Notes: generated by a model from the letters alone, not told the origin. A stretch of DNA of 64,000 bases from Lentzea tibetensis (GCF_007845675.1 NZ_VOBR01000008.1:124001-188000), one strand, 5' to 3'; positions 23,571-32,962 are shown, numbered from the stretch's first letter. Numbers and translations are program-made.

Positions 23571-24728
23571 CGGCTCCCGGCGCTGCAGCAGGTGCGCGAG
23601 CAGCGCCAGGAGCAGGCCACCGACGCCCGCGACGGCGAAGCCCATCGCGGGACCGCCGTGGTCGATCGCGAAGCCCGCGACCGGTCCGCCCGCCGCGGCG
23701 CCGAACGTGAACGCCGAGCCGTGCAGGCCGAGCGCCTCGCCGCGCACGGCAGGCGGCACGAGCCCGGTGATGCGTTCGCTGGTCGCGGCGATCGTCGGCG
23801 AGCACATGACGTTCATCGGGATCAGCGCGATCGCGATGAGCAGCCAGTCGCCGTCCGCGAGCCCGACCGGGATCGCCAGCGCGGCCAGCATCGCCATCAG
23901 CGCGACCTGGCCGGGTGCGCGCTTGAGCGAGCCGTAGATGAGGCCGCCGACGATGGACGCCGCGCACATCACGATGAACACCAGGCCGATCCAGCTCGCC
24001 TGGCCGACGCGTTCGAGGCTCGCGACGATGGCGACCTCCATGCCGCCGAGCGTGAACACCGCACCCGCCGCGACGACGAGCGTCGCGACCAGCGGCCCGG
24101 TGATCCACGCTCTCCTGCTCGGGTGCGGTCCTTCGACCGGCTCGTCCTCGTGCACCAGCGGCGGGTTCACGAAGAACAGCAACACCCCCGACGCGAGCAC
24201 GCCCAGGCCGATCGCGACCAGCGCCGCACCGGTCGACACCCTGGTCGCGACGAGCACGCCGAGCGCGGGGCCCACCATGAACGACAGCTCGACGGAGATC
24301 GAGTCGAGCGAGAACGCGGTGCGCCGCTGGTCGACCGGCACCAGCGCGGTGATCGCCTGCCGCCCGATGGACATCACCGGCAGGCACGCGACGCCCGCGA
24401 CGAAGCCGACGACCAGCAGCACCCAGTACGACATCAGCGGCGCGAACAACCAGAACGTCGTCTCGCACACCACCGAGAGGATCAGCATGAACCGCAGGCC
24501 GCGCCGGTCGATCAGCCAGCCCATCAACGGTGATCCGACGCCGATGCCCACGGTGATGGCCATACCGGCGAGCCCGGCGGCGCCGTAGCCTCGGTCGAGA
24601 GTCACCGCGACGTGCAGCGTCATGGTGACGCCTGCGGCGGTGGGCGGGATCCTCGCCAGCAACATCAACATCATCAGCGGTCGAACCCGCGGCAGGCGCA
24701 GGACGTGTTGAAACGGGGCGAGGCTCAC
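23514..24728 (-). CDS. MFS transporter, 404 aa
   Basis: Twelve transmembrane stretches can be traced, with the MFS loop signature GWLIDRRGLRFML and a charged central loop (HEDEPVEGPHPSRRAW). It belongs to the drug-exporter-like part of the superfamily; the substrate is unknown. The 3' end overlaps the convergent esterase gene by 57 bases, so antisense interference between the two transcripts is possible. It is divergent from the Fur-family regulator, with 85 bp between starts, and may be under its control (inference from position only). Confidence 0.8.
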   Translation of the reverse strand: MSLAPFQHVLRLPRVRPLMMLMLLARIPPTAAGVTMTLHVAVTLDRGYGAAGLAGMAITVGIGVGSPLMGWLIDRRGLRFMLILSVVCETTFWLFAPLMSYWVLLVVGFVAGVACLPVMSIGRQAITALVPVDQRRTAFSLDSISVELSFMVGPALGVLVATRVSTGAALVAIGLGVLASGVLLFFVNPPLVHEDEPVEGPHPSRRAWITGPLVATLVVAAGAVFTLGGMEVAIVASLERVGQASWIGLVFIVMCAASIVGGLIYGSLKRAPGQVALMAMLAALAIPVGLADGDWLLIAIALIPMNVMCSPTIAATSERITGLVPPAVRGEALGLHGSAFTFGAAAGGPVAGFAIDHGGPAMGFAVAGVGGLLLALLAHLLQRREPSGGFGHVLGGVGEREAGA

Positions 24729-24813
24729 CTCACCATGGTCACCCGCGCAGCAAGGACTTTAAGGTTTCCTGTTATTGGCTGGTTCAAGAACAGCTCGCTA
24801 AGGTGGTGGACCG

Positions 24814-25245
24814 ATGAGCCCAGAACCACGTGAGCTGCTCAAACAAGCCGGGATGCGCATCACCGCGCCCCGGCTCGCAGTGCTGGAGTGGCTCTCCACC
24901 CACCCGCACACGACGGCCGAGCAGGTCGCCGACGGCGTGCGGGCCCGGCTGGGCACGGTGTCGACCCAGGCCGTGTACGACGTGCTGAACGCGTGCACGC
25001 GCTCCGACCTGGTGCGCAGGATCGAGCCGGCGGGGCACCCCGCGCGGTACGAGACGCGCACCGGCGACAACCATCATCACCTCGTGTGCCGGTCGTGCGG
25101 GCGCACCGAGGACGTCGACTGCGTCGTCGGCGCGGCACCCTGCCTCGAACCGTCCGACACGCTCGGCTTCACGATCGACGAGGCCGAGGTGGTGTTCTGG
25201 GGTCACTGCCCCGCTTGTCTGGAGGCGGCCGAGTCGGAGGCGTGA
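24814..25245 (+). CDS. Fur-family regulator, 143 aa
   Basis: An N-terminal winged helix (RITAPRLAVLEWLSTHPHTT, TVSTQAVYDVLNACTRSDLV) is followed by the dimerisation domain with the metal-binding cluster DNHHHLVCRSCG and a second CxxC (GHCPAC) that would hold structural zinc. Sequence character is closest to FurA/PerR-type peroxide or iron sensors of actinobacteria, which usually stand next to katG; here katG is absent and an MFS exporter is divergent instead. TAAGGT (24799-24804) is a possible -10, nine bases before the ATG. The gene is followed at once by a convergent small gene. Confidence 0.85.
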   Translation: MSPEPRELLKQAGMRITAPRLAVLEWLSTHPHTTAEQVADGVRARLGTVSTQAVYDVLNACTRSDLVRRIEPAGHPARYETRTGDNHHHLVCRSCGRTEDVDCVVGAAPCLEPSDTLGFTIDEAEVVFWGHCPACLEAAESEA

Positions 25246-25249
25246 GCCC

Positions 25250-25546
25250 TCAGAGCTTCTCCTCCCGCTGCACGTCCAGGTTGCGGAAGATCGGCTCGCC
25301 GTCGCACAGCGCCGCCATCCGCGCGGCGAACTCGCCGGTCTCCGGCATCTCGGAGTTGCGCATCGCCTCGTCGTAGGACGGGAACTCGACGATCTCCATG
25401 TACGTGCCGGGCTTGTCGTGGTCGCTCGCCACGACGGCTCTGGTGACGGTCCGCTGGCCCTCGGTGGCCGCCATCCACTCGTCCATCATCTTGTCCAGCT
25501 GCTCGGGCTGGCTCGTCCGGTACTCGATGAGCTGAATGAACGTCAT
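25250..25546 (-). CDS. Dimeric alpha-beta-barrel-like small protein, 98 aa
   Basis: The sequence MTFIQLIEYRTSQPEQLDKM followed by helices and strands (AVVASDHDKPGTYMEIVEFP, SYDEAMRNSEMPETGEFA) fits the ferredoxin-like dimeric alpha-beta-barrel folds of antibiotic-biosynthesis-monooxygenase-type proteins. Many members are small enzymes or binding proteins of unknown substrate. The ATG at 25546 is preferred to the long frame that overlaps the gluconokinase gene. It lies just downstream of the gluconokinase gene on the same strand (32 bp), so the two may be co-transcribed. Confidence 0.65.
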   Translation of the reverse strand: MTFIQLIEYRTSQPEQLDKMMDEWMAATEGQRTVTRAVVASDHDKPGTYMEIVEFPSYDEAMRNSEMPETGEFAARMAALCDGEPIFRNLDVQREEKL

Positions 25547-25578
25547 CACCGGAGCGTGCGCCGGACGGGCGAACACCG

Positions 25579-27009
25579 CTAAGGCCTTTGGTCCTCCCAA
25601 AGGTCCTTCAGGGCCAGGTAGGCGCGCTGCACGAGCGGCCTGCGGCGCGCGTAGAACGCCACCGCGTCCGGGTCGGGCGTGATCGTCCGCGTCGGCACGA
25701 CCAGTGCGGCCGCCTCGGTCAACGACGACAGCTCCCCCAGCGCGCGCCAGCCGAGCAGCGCGACACCGACGGCCGAGCCCCCGCTGTCCTCGGCGACCGT
25801 CAGCGGCAGCCCCAGCGCGGCGGACAGCACGCCCGACCAGAGCGAGCTGCGGAACGCGCCGCCGGTCACGCGGATCTCCTCGACGTGCGGCACCGCGTCC
25901 AGCACCAGCGCCAGCTGCTGGCACACGCCTTCGACGAGCGCCCGCGTGATCTCCGCCGGACCGTGCTCGCGGCGCAGGCCGAGCAGCGCGCCGGTGACCG
26001 TCGGGTCCCACCACGGCGCCCGCTCGCCCAACAGGTACGGCAGCGCCACGATCCCTTGCGCGCCAAGGGGAACAGCCGCCGCTCGGGTGAGCAGCTCCCC
26101 CACCTCGACGCCGAACGTCTCGGCCGCCCACTGCGCGACCACGCCGCCGTTGCTCACCGCGCCGCCGCGCGCCCACAGGCCGTCGCCGATGGCGTAGCAG
26201 AACGTCCGGCACTCCTCGTCGACGCCGGGACCGTCCTGCGTGACGCGCAACGCGCCGCTGGTGCCGAGCGACACCGCACCCACGCCGGGCACGACCGCGC
26301 CGACGCCGAGGTTGCCCATCGGGCCGTCACCGCCGCCCGCGACGACCGGCAGACCAGGGGGCAGCCCGACTTCCGCGACCAGCGGGCGGTGCGAGGTGGG
26401 TGCTTCCAGCTCGGGGAGCTGGGTCGCGGACACCCTGGCGAACGCGAGCGCGTCCGGGTGCCAGGTCAACGAGTGGATGTCCATCAGGCCGGTGCCGGAG
26501 CCGGACGAGTGCTCGGTCGTCAGCGCGCCGGTGAGCTTCGAGGCGACGAAGTCCTTGAGACCGCACCACTTCGCCGCGGTGACGCCGTGCTCGGCCATCC
26601 AGGCCAGTTTGGACAGTGGCGCCATCGTGTGGATCGGGGTGCCGGTGGCCCGGTGCAGCGCGCGGCCTTCCGGCGTGCCGCGCAGCCGGGCCGTCTGCTC
26701 GACGGCGCGGTTGTCGGCCCAGCTCAGCGACTCCGTCACCGGGTCGCCGTTCGCGTCGAGTCCCAGCAGCGTGTGCATCGCGCCGGTCAGCGCCAACGCC
26801 CGGACCTCGTAGTCACCCGCCGCGACCTCGCGCAGTGCGCTGAACGCCGCGTCCAGCACCTCGCGCGGGTCGTGCGTCGCGAAGCCGTCCGCGGTCGTGC
26901 GCATCGGCGACGACCGTTCCGCCGAGGCGACCACCTTGGCCCGCCGATCGACGGCGATCACCTTCGTCGCCGTGGTTCCCAGATCAACGCCGAGAACGAC
27001 TTCGGTCAT
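25579..27009 (-). CDS. FGGY-family gluconokinase, 476 aa
   Basis: The N-terminal phosphate motif EVVLGVDLGTTATKVIAVD and the C-terminal ATP motif VEEIRVTGGAFRSSLW mark an FGGY carbohydrate kinase. The body (TGAMHTLLGLD, LSWADNRA, GTPIHTMAPLSKL, ALPYLLGERAPWWD) fits the gluconokinase subgroup best, which phosphorylates gluconate to 6-phosphogluconate for the pentose phosphate pathway. Xylulokinase-type specificity is a less likely alternative. The ATG at 27009 removes an unsupported N-terminal extension. No gluconate permease is beside it. Confidence 0.82.
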   Translation of the reverse strand: MTEVVLGVDLGTTATKVIAVDRRAKVVASAERSSPMRTTADGFATHDPREVLDAAFSALREVAAGDYEVRALALTGAMHTLLGLDANGDPVTESLSWADNRAVEQTARLRGTPEGRALHRATGTPIHTMAPLSKLAWMAEHGVTAAKWCGLKDFVASKLTGALTTEHSSGSGTGLMDIHSLTWHPDALAFARVSATQLPELEAPTSHRPLVAEVGLPPGLPVVAGGGDGPMGNLGVGAVVPGVGAVSLGTSGALRVTQDGPGVDEECRTFCYAIGDGLWARGGAVSNGGVVAQWAAETFGVEVGELLTRAAAVPLGAQGIVALPYLLGERAPWWDPTVTGALLGLRREHGPAEITRALVEGVCQQLALVLDAVPHVEEIRVTGGAFRSSLWSGVLSAALGLPLTVAEDSGGSAVGVALLGWRALGELSSLTEAAALVVPTRTITPDPDAVAFYARRRPLVQRAYLALKDLWEDQRP

Positions 27010-27029
27010 GCCCCACGGTATCGATCCCC

Positions 27030-27058
27030 GTCCCGGCCGGGAACTCACCGGCCGGGAC
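27030..27058 (-). terminator. Terminator after the lysC-asd operon
   Basis: GTCCCGGCCGG (27030-27040) pairs perfectly with CCGGCCGGGAC (27048-27058) across a 7-base loop, 13 bases after the asd stop on the minus strand. It insulates the downstream gluconokinase gene. Confidence 0.8.
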
Positions 27059-27070
27059 GGCGGATCGTGA

Positions 27071-28135
27071 TCAGATCCGAGCCGCCAGCACTTCGGCGAT
27101 CTCGTAGGTGTTCAGCGCCGCGCCCTTGCGGAGGTTGTCGCCGCACACGAAGAAGTCCAGCGTGTTCGGGAAGTCCAGCGCCTGGCGCACGCGGCCGACG
27201 TACGTCGGGTCCTCGCCGACCACGTCCGCGGGCGTCGGGAACCGCTTGGCCGCCGGGTCGTCGACCAGGACGATCGTCGGCTGCGCCTCGAGGATCTTGT
27301 GCGCCGCCTCGACGGTGACCTCCCGCGCGAACGTCGCGTGGACGGCCAGCGAGTGCGTCGTCACGACCGGCACGCGCACGCACGTGGCGGACACCTTGAG
27401 GTCCGGAATGCCCAGGATCTTGCGGGACTCGTTGCGGACCTTCAGCTCCTCGGAGCTCCAGCCGTCGTCCTTCAGCGAACCGGCCCACGGCACGACGTTC
27501 AGCGCCAGCGGCGCGGGGAACGGCGAGTCCGAGATCGGCAGGCCCGCGGCCTCCAAAGTGGACCGCACGTCGCCCGCCTCGACACCGACCCCCTTGCCGG
27601 CCAGCGCGGACAGCTCGGCGTACAGGCGATCGATCGCGGACTGCCCGCCACCGGATGCCGCCTGGTAGGAGGCGACGACCAGCTCGCGCAGCTCGAACTC
27701 GCGGTGCAGCGCACCGAGAGCGGCCATCATCGACAGGGTCGTGCAGTTCGGGTTCGCGATGATGCCGCGGGGGCGGTCCGCGATCGCGTCCGCGTTGACC
27801 TCGGGCACCACCAGCGGCACGTCCGCGTCCATCCGGAACGCGCCGGAGTTGTCGACCGCGACCGCGCCGCGCGACGCCGCGATGGGCGCCCACTCGGCGG
27901 AGATCTCGTCCGGCACGTCGAACATCGCGATGTCGACGCCGTCGAACGCCTCGGGCGACAGCTCGATGACGGTCAGCTCCTGGCCGCGCACGCTGATCTT
28001 CTTGCCGGCGGAACGCGCGGACGCGATCAGCCGGACCTCACCCCACGGGAAGGCCGAGCGGCTGTTCATGATGTCGATCATCACGGTGCCCACGGCACCG
28101 GTCGCGCCGACCAGCGCGAGAACCGGGGCGCTCAT
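27071..28135 (-). CDS. asd: Aspartate-semialdehyde dehydrogenase, 354 aa
   Basis: The NADP-binding N-terminus ([19 protein letters not shown]), the catalytic cysteine C131 in [11 protein letters not shown], and the substrate-binding stretch [16 protein letters not shown] identify Asd. It reduces aspartyl phosphate to aspartate semialdehyde, the branch-point step to lysine/diaminopimelate, methionine, threonine and isoleucine. Its ATG overlaps the lysC stop by four bases (ATGA), the classic actinobacterial lysC-asd operon. The longer frame upstream is antisense to nothing useful and overlaps lysC; it is rejected. Confidence 0.95.
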   Translation of the reverse strand: MSAPVLALVGATGAVGTVMIDIMNSRSAFPWGEVRLIASARSAGKKISVRGQELTVIELSPEAFDGVDIAMFDVPDEISAEWAPIAASRGAVAVDNSGAFRMDADVPLVVPEVNADAIADRPRGIIANPNCTTLSMMAALGALHREFELRELVVASYQAASGGGQSAIDRLYAELSALAGKGVGVEAGDVRSTLEAAGLPISDSPFPAPLALNVVPWAGSLKDDGWSSEELKVRNESRKILGIPDLKVSATCVRVPVVTTHSLAVHATFAREVTVEAAHKILEAQPTIVLVDDPAAKRFPTPADVVGEDPTYVGRVRQALDFPNTLDFFVCGDNLRKGAALNTYEIAEVLAARI

Positions 28136-28650
28136 CGGCCACTCCCCGCGTACACGACGGCCTCTTCGTCGCCACCGAGCTCGAACGCGTCGTGCAGCGC
28201 GCGCACGGCGTCGTCGAGCTGGGTGTCGCGGCAGATGACCGAGATGCGGATCTCCGAGGTGGAGATGATCTCGATGTTGACGCCCGCCGTGGCGAGCGCC
28301 TCGCAGAACGTCGCGGTGACGCCGGGGTGCGAGCGCATGCCCGCGCCGATCAGCGAGACCTTGCCGACGTGGTCGTCGTAGAGGACCTGCTCGAAGCCGA
28401 TCTCGCCGCGCGACTTCTCCAGCGCCGCCACCGCGCGCGGACCGTCGTCCTTGGACAGCGTGAACGTGATGTCGGTGCGGCCGGACGCCGCCTGCGAGAT
28501 GTTCTGCACCACCATGTCGATGTCCAGCTCTGCCTGGGCAACGACACGGAAGATCTTGGCTGCCACGCCGGGGTGGTCGGGCACTGCGGTCACGGTGACC
28601 TTGGCCTCGGACCGGTCGTGCGCGACGCCGGTGATCATCGCCTGTTCCAC
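28132..28650 (-). CDS. lysC: Internal start for the aspartate kinase beta subunit, 172 aa
   Basis: On the minus strand GGAGG (28663-28659) precedes GTG 28650 by eight bases, in frame with lysC, giving a protein that starts at [20 protein letters not shown]. In corynebacteria and relatives the beta subunit starts at the equivalent point and forms an alpha2beta2 enzyme with the full-length chain. The beta subunit contains both ACT domains and no kinase domain. Confidence 0.7.
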   Translation of the reverse strand: MEQAMITGVAHDRSEAKVTVTAVPDHPGVAAKIFRVVAQAELDIDMVVQNISQAASGRTDITFTLSKDDGPRAVAALEKSRGEIGFEQVLYDDHVGKVSLIGAGMRSHPGVTATFCEALATAGVNIEIISTSEIRISVICRDTQLDDAVRALHDAFELGGDEEAVVYAGSGR

Positions 28651-29397
28651 GGGAAGGTCCTCCACTGACCCGGACACGATGGTTCCGGGCTTGTTGCTGA
28701 ACGAAGATCGGACGTGCACCGGTACGCCGTAGCGACGGGCGTACTCGACGCAGCGGAGCATGAGCACCTTCGCGCCGCACGCGGCCATCTCGAGCATCTC
28801 CTCGTAGGAGATCGTCTCCAGGCGCCGGGCGTTCGGCACGATGCGCGGGTCGGCGGTGAACACGCCGTCCACGTCGGTGTAGATCTCGCACACGTCGGCC
28901 TTGAGCGCGGCGGCGAGCGCCACCGCGGTGGTGTCCGTGCCACCGCGGCCGAGCGTGGTGATCTCCTTCGAGTCCTGGCTGACGCCCTGGAACCCGGCGA
29001 CGATCGCGATCGCACCGTCGGACAGCGCGTCCTGGATGCGGCTCGGCGTGACGTCGATGATCCGCGCCTTGCCGTGCACGGCGGTGGTGATCACTCCAGC
29101 CTGCGACCCGGTGTACGACCGCGCTACGGCACCCAGCGAGTGGATCGCCATCGCGAGCAGCGACATCGAGATGCGTTCGCCGGACGTGAGCAGCATGTCG
29201 AGCTCACGCGCGGGCGGGACCGGGGACACCTGGCGGGCCAGGTCGAGCAGCTCGTCGGTCGAGTCACCCATGGCCGACACGGCGACGACGACGTCGTTGC
29301 CTGCTTTTCGAGTCGCGACGATGCGCTCGGCCACGCGTTTGATCCGCTCGGCACTCCCAACCGATGATCCGCCGTACTTCTGGACGACGAGCGCCAC
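28132..29397 (-). CDS. lysC: Aspartate kinase, 421 aa
   Basis: The kinase domain begins [18 protein letters not shown] and contains [12 protein letters not shown] and [13 protein letters not shown]; two ACT domains follow (about residues 265-335 and 345-410), which bind lysine and threonine for concerted feedback inhibition in this family. LysC phosphorylates aspartate, the first step of the aspartate pathway. The GTG at 29397 has AGGAGG upstream. An internal start at 28650 with its own GGAGG would make the separate beta subunit known for actinobacterial aspartokinases. It is coupled to asd downstream. Confidence 0.95.
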   Translation of the reverse strand: MALVVQKYGGSSVGSAERIKRVAERIVATRKAGNDVVVAVSAMGDSTDELLDLARQVSPVPPARELDMLLTSGERISMSLLAMAIHSLGAVARSYTGSQAGVITTAVHGKARIIDVTPSRIQDALSDGAIAIVAGFQGVSQDSKEITTLGRGGTDTTAVALAAALKADVCEIYTDVDGVFTADPRIVPNARRLETISYEEMLEMAACGAKVLMLRCVEYARRYGVPVHVRSSFSNKPGTIVSGSVEDLPVEQAMITGVAHDRSEAKVTVTAVPDHPGVAAKIFRVVAQAELDIDMVVQNISQAASGRTDITFTLSKDDGPRAVAALEKSRGEIGFEQVLYDDHVGKVSLIGAGMRSHPGVTATFCEALATAGVNIEIISTSEIRISVICRDTQLDDAVRALHDAFELGGDEEAVVYAGSGR

Positions 29398-29477
29398 CGA
29401 CCTGCCTCCTCACGAAAACCTCAAAATCCCACGTCGGAGGCGAGCCTACCCGGACCAACCAGTGAGAATGCGTCGCC

Positions 29478-30692
29478 GTGACGGGCACTACTCTGTCCGG
29501 GGTGTCGACCCTCGACGTGGTGGAGGCTCCCTCAGCGATGCAGGACGGCTTGCGCGCGCGGGTGCTCAGACACCGCGTCACGTGGCTGCTGGCGCCGGCG
29601 CTGGTGTTCCTCGCCGTCCGGCAGCTGGGGCTCGTCGTGCTCGGGCTGATGGCCGACCACACGAACAAATCCGTCACCAAGGTCCTCACGTCGTGGGACG
29701 GCCACTGGTTCCTCGGCATCGCCGACAGCGGCTACCGCAACGTCGATCCCGGACTGGTGGACGCCTTCGGCAGACGCACCTCCGAGACGCCGCTGGCGTT
29801 CTTCCCCGGCTACCCGGCGCTGGTCCGCTGGGTCGACGGCCTGCCAGGCGTCGAGGTGACCGGCGCGGCGTTCACGGTGAGCCTCGTCAGCGGCGTGTTC
29901 TGCGCGTACGGCCTGTTCCGGCTGGGCAAGTCGGTCCGCGACGGTTCGCCGCGCGCCGGGCTGATGCTCGTGACGCTGTTCGCCGCGTCGCCGATGGCGA
30001 TCGTGCTGTCGATGACCTACGCCGAGGCGACGTTCTGCGCGTTCGCCGCGTGGTCGCTCGTCGGCGTGGTCGAGCGGCGCTGGATCATGGCCGGGGTGTG
30101 CTGCGCGGCGGCCGGTCTGGTGCGCCCGACCGCGGCCGCGCTGATCGCCGCGGTCGGACTGGCGGCGCTCGTCGCGGTGATCGAGAAGCGCAACGACTGG
30201 AAGGCGTGGGTCGGCGGTGCGGTGGCCCCGCTGGGCATGCTCGGCTACCTCGGCTGGGTGGCCGTGCGCACCGGTCAGCTCGACGGCTGGTTCGCCGTGC
30301 AGGAACGCGGCTGGGACTCGCGGTTCGACGGCGGCGCGGCGACGGTGAAGTTCGCGCTGCAGCACCTGGGCAACCCGCGGTCGGTGCTGGAGCTGGCGAC
30401 CGTGTGGTTCCTCGCCGCGGCGGTCGTGCTGGTGTGGATCGCTTTCCAGCGCAGGCTGGAGTGGCCGCTGATCGTCTACGGGATCGGCGTGCTGATGATG
30501 GACATCGGCTCGAACGGCCTGATGAACTCCAAGGCCCGCCTGCTGGTGCCCGCCTTCACGTTGCTCGTGCCCATCGCGCTGGCGCTCGCGAAGCGCAGGC
30601 TGTCGACGTCGCTGACCGTGCTGGGCATGGTCGCCGTCTTCAGCGCCTGGTTCGGGGCCTACGCGATCACCGTGTGGCAGTTCGCGATTTGA
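29478..30692 (+). CDS. PIG-V-like membrane mannosyltransferase, 404 aa
   Basis: The protein has about ten transmembrane segments and, between the first two, a periplasm-facing loop with TSWDGHWFLGIADSGY and later FFPGYPALVRW, the conserved motifs of the PIG-V/GT76-related family in bacteria. These membrane enzymes use polyprenyl-phosphate mannose to mannosylate lipids or glycoproteins. The acceptor is unknown here. The GTG at 29478 is divergent from lysC (80 bp between starts). The nitroreductase gene follows 23 bases after its stop. Confidence 0.7.
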   Translation: MTGTTLSGVSTLDVVEAPSAMQDGLRARVLRHRVTWLLAPALVFLAVRQLGLVVLGLMADHTNKSVTKVLTSWDGHWFLGIADSGYRNVDPGLVDAFGRRTSETPLAFFPGYPALVRWVDGLPGVEVTGAAFTVSLVSGVFCAYGLFRLGKSVRDGSPRAGLMLVTLFAASPMAIVLSMTYAEATFCAFAAWSLVGVVERRWIMAGVCCAAAGLVRPTAAALIAAVGLAALVAVIEKRNDWKAWVGGAVAPLGMLGYLGWVAVRTGQLDGWFAVQERGWDSRFDGGAATVKFALQHLGNPRSVLELATVWFLAAAVVLVWIAFQRRLEWPLIVYGIGVLMMDIGSNGLMNSKARLLVPAFTLLVPIALALAKRRLSTSLTVLGMVAVFSAWFGAYAITVWQFAI

Positions 30693-30715
30693 TTGCCAAG
30701 AGGGGCCAAGACTGC

Positions 30716-31273
30716 ATGAACGAGCTGATCGCTTCCCGGTGGAGTCCTCGGGCGTTCGACGAGACGGCGGTGGTGACGCCGGACGAGATGCGGGTGCTGC
30801 TGGAGGCCGCGCGCTGGGCGCCGTCGCACGGCAACAGCCAACCCGCGCGGTTCGTCGTCGGCTACCGCGGCGACGACTCGTACAAGCGGATCTTCGACAC
30901 GCTGCGGACCGGCAACCAGAACTGGGCGGGCCGCGCGTCGGTGCTGCTGCTGGGCGCGGTGATCACGTCCGACGAGCGCGGTGAGCTGCCGAACACCGAG
31001 TACGGGCTGGGGCTCGCGGTGGAGAACCTGGTGCTGCAGGCGGTCGAGGCCGGGTTGATCACGCACCAGATGGGTGGGTTCTACAAGGAGCACGTGCGCG
31101 AGGCGTTCGAGATGCCCGAGGACGTGCGGCCGATCGTCGTCGTCGCGATCGGCAGGCCGGGCCGAGTCGAAGATCTGCCAAAAGATCTGCAGGACAGAGA
31201 ACGCAGGGAGAGGGTCAGGCGTCCTCTCACCGAAACCGTGTTCACCGGCCGCTGGGGGCAGTCGGCTTTCTGA
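30716..31273 (+). CDS. Nitroreductase family protein, 185 aa
   Basis: The nitroreductase pattern is present from the start: IASRWSPRAFDETAVVTPDE, WAPSHGNSQPARFVV (FMN contacts) and the late MPEDVRPIVVVAIGRPG. These are FMN-dependent, homodimeric NAD(P)H oxidoreductases of varied substrates. The ATG at 30716 begins 23 bases after the mannosyltransferase gene, so the two may share a transcript. The lipoprotein gene starts 34 bases downstream. Confidence 0.85.
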   Translation: MNELIASRWSPRAFDETAVVTPDEMRVLLEAARWAPSHGNSQPARFVVGYRGDDSYKRIFDTLRTGNQNWAGRASVLLLGAVITSDERGELPNTEYGLGLAVENLVLQAVEAGLITHQMGGFYKEHVREAFEMPEDVRPIVVVAIGRPGRVEDLPKDLQDRERRERVRRPLTETVFTGRWGQSAF

Positions 31274-31307
31274 GCACGGCCGGTCGAAAGTCTTGGGGGA
31301 ACCGGTT

Positions 31308-32348
31308 GTGAAGCGTCTCTTCGTCCTGCCCGTGCTGCTGATCGCGGCGTGCACCACCACCCAGTCATCTGCCGAGCCGCCCGCGCCGGCGTCGACCCCG
31401 CCGCCGCCGACGGTCGCCGCACCGACGGCGCTGTGCGAGGTGGCCCTGCCGGACGAGTGGCGGCGCCGGGTCGACGCGGCCAAGCTCACCGACTCCGGTG
31501 CGCAAGCAGGTGTGGCCGCCGCGAACGCCGACGCGAGCACGGTGTTCACGAAGAGCAAGGACAAGGGCCTGCTGATGATCTCCGGGGGCAAGCAGCGGCA
31601 GGTGATGCAGATCGACGAGGGCGAGTTCGTCGGTGCCGACTTCGACGGCCGCTGGCTCACGTTCGGCGTCGGCCACAGCCCCGGCAACCTGGCCAGGTGG
31701 ACCGCGTACGCGTGGGACTCGCACTCGGCCGGCGAGCCGTTCCAGCTCGAGGACAACAGCGAGGGCCGCAACGGTCCGCTGTTCTACAGCTTCGTGCACC
31801 GCGGCAAGGCGGCCTGGGTGCGCGGCAAGGACCTGCACCTCTACGACCTCGCCACGAAGCAGGACGAAGTGGTCTCCAAGGCGGCCACCAGCCGCCCGGT
31901 GTTCTTCGGCGACTTGATGGTGTGGCACGAGGACGCCTCGCTGCGTGCGGTCAACGCGCTCGACGGCACCAGCGTCACGCCGCCCGCGCAGCTCACGGCG
32001 ATGGGGAAGCGCGACCAGATGGCGGCCGACGACCACACGATCGTGTGGGTCACGGACAACCAGCTCATCGGGTGGCGCGCGGGCTGGCCGCAGGCTCAGG
32101 TGCTGGCGAAGGGACTCGGCGGCCAGACCGGCGGGATCATGGACCCGAGCGTGTCCGGCGACCTGGTGACGTGGCGCGCGGAGGACTCGCACGTGACGGA
32201 CATCCGCAGCGGGAGCACGGCCCGCACGACCGGGCCCGGCTACTGGTTGAGCATCGTGGGCGGTGCCTTCACGGTGCAGCTCGGCATCCAGGAGCGCACC
32301 CCGGCCGCGGTGTCCGCGGCGGCGCTGCCGCCGTTGCCCGGCTGCTAG
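31308..32348 (+). CDS. Lipoprotein with beta-propeller-like domain, 346 aa
   Basis: GTG 31308 opens a signal peptide MKRLFVLPVLLIAAC with the lipobox LIAAC, so the protein is lipid-anchored outside the membrane. A Pro/Ala linker leads to a domain of repeated strands (GGKQRQVMQIDEGEFVGADF, WLTFGVGHSPGNLARW, KAAWVRGKDLHLYDLATKQ, IVWVTDNQLIGWRAG) that looks like a WD/TolB-type beta-propeller. No active-site motif is seen; a binding or surface-scaffold role is likely. The stop overlaps that of the convergent membrane protein gene by four bases. Confidence 0.7.
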   Translation: MKRLFVLPVLLIAACTTTQSSAEPPAPASTPPPPTVAAPTALCEVALPDEWRRRVDAAKLTDSGAQAGVAAANADASTVFTKSKDKGLLMISGGKQRQVMQIDEGEFVGADFDGRWLTFGVGHSPGNLARWTAYAWDSHSAGEPFQLEDNSEGRNGPLFYSFVHRGKAAWVRGKDLHLYDLATKQDEVVSKAATSRPVFFGDLMVWHEDASLRAVNALDGTSVTPPAQLTAMGKRDQMAADDHTIVWVTDNQLIGWRAGWPQAQVLAKGLGGQTGGIMDPSVSGDLVTWRAEDSHVTDIRSGSTARTTGPGYWLSIVGGAFTVQLGIQERTPAAVSAAALPPLPGC

Positions 32349-32632
32349 CCGAGCCTGCGGACCAGGCGGAGGACGAGGGAGCGGACGGCGAGCCAGAACA
32401 ACGCGGCGATGCCGAAGTTGACCAGGACGCGCAGCTTGGCGTCGTCCGGGGTGAAGAGGTCGCGGAACCCGAGCGCGAGCGGCTGGGCGAGGTCCCGGAC
32501 GGTGCGGGTGATGCTGTTGTCCGGATTGGCTCCGCCGACGGTGAGCACGACGTGAACGACGAGCACCACCGCCAGCGCGAGCCCGATCCAGCTCAGCACC
32601 GCGGCCACTACCCCGACGATGCGGCTGCGCAT
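32345..32632 (-). CDS. Small membrane protein, paralogue 1, 95 aa
   Basis: Two membrane helices (VVAAVLSWIGLALAVVLVVH and VLVNFGIAALFWLAVRSLVL) flank a conserved loop (ANPDNSITRTVRDLAQPLAL...LF). It is clearly homologous to the next gene (ANQSNAFFGFLKSLAEPLAL...LF), sharing PLAL, the N-rich turn and the C-terminal (V/L)NFG(I/L)AA(L/V)FWL helix. The pair is a tandem duplication transcribed on the minus strand. Topology resembles YggT-like small membrane proteins but the family assignment is uncertain. Confidence 0.65.
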   Translation of the reverse strand: MRSRIVGVVAAVLSWIGLALAVVLVVHVVLTVGGANPDNSITRTVRDLAQPLALGFRDLFTPDDAKLRVLVNFGIAALFWLAVRSLVLRLVRRLG

Positions 32633-32665
32633 GGCCGGAGACTACCTACCCATAAGTAGATGGGC

Positions 32666-32962
32666 TCAGTAGCGAGCGACCGCACGCGCAAGAATTCCGG
32701 TCACGACCAGCCAGAAGACGGCAGCGAGACCGTAGTTCAGCAGGATGCTGATGTTGTAGTTACCGGTTTCGAAGAGCCCTGGGAAGAACAGCGCCAGCGG
32801 TTCCGCGAGCGACTTCAAGAACCCGAAGAACGCGTTGGACTGGTTCGCCCCGAAGATGATCATCAGGATGTAGAGGATCTCGATGAGCGCGAAGACAGCA
32901 CCGATGCCGCTGATCACGCGTGACGCCGTGCCGCGACCGGTTCCTGTACGTAATCTGGCCAT
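32666..32962 (-). CDS. Small membrane protein, paralogue 2, 98 aa
   Basis: MARLRTGTGRGTASRVISGI is followed by two membrane helices (AVFALIEILYILMIIFGAN and ISILLNYGLAAVFWLVVTGI) around the loop FFGFLKSLAEPLALFF, the same layout as the gene at 32345. It lies upstream of that gene on the same strand (33 bp), so the two are probably one operon created by tandem duplication. It is divergent from the leuA leader region. Function unknown. Confidence 0.65.
   Translation of the reverse strand: MARLRTGTGRGTASRVISGIGAVFALIEILYILMIIFGANQSNAFFGFLKSLAEPLALFFPGLFETGNYNISILLNYGLAAVFWLVVTGILARAVARY

Noticed and set aside
27071-28891. A 606-residue frame extending asd upstream
   Set aside because: The extension lies antisense-free inside lysC in another frame and has arginine-rich shadow composition; the ATG at 28135 with the ATGA overlap is the real start.
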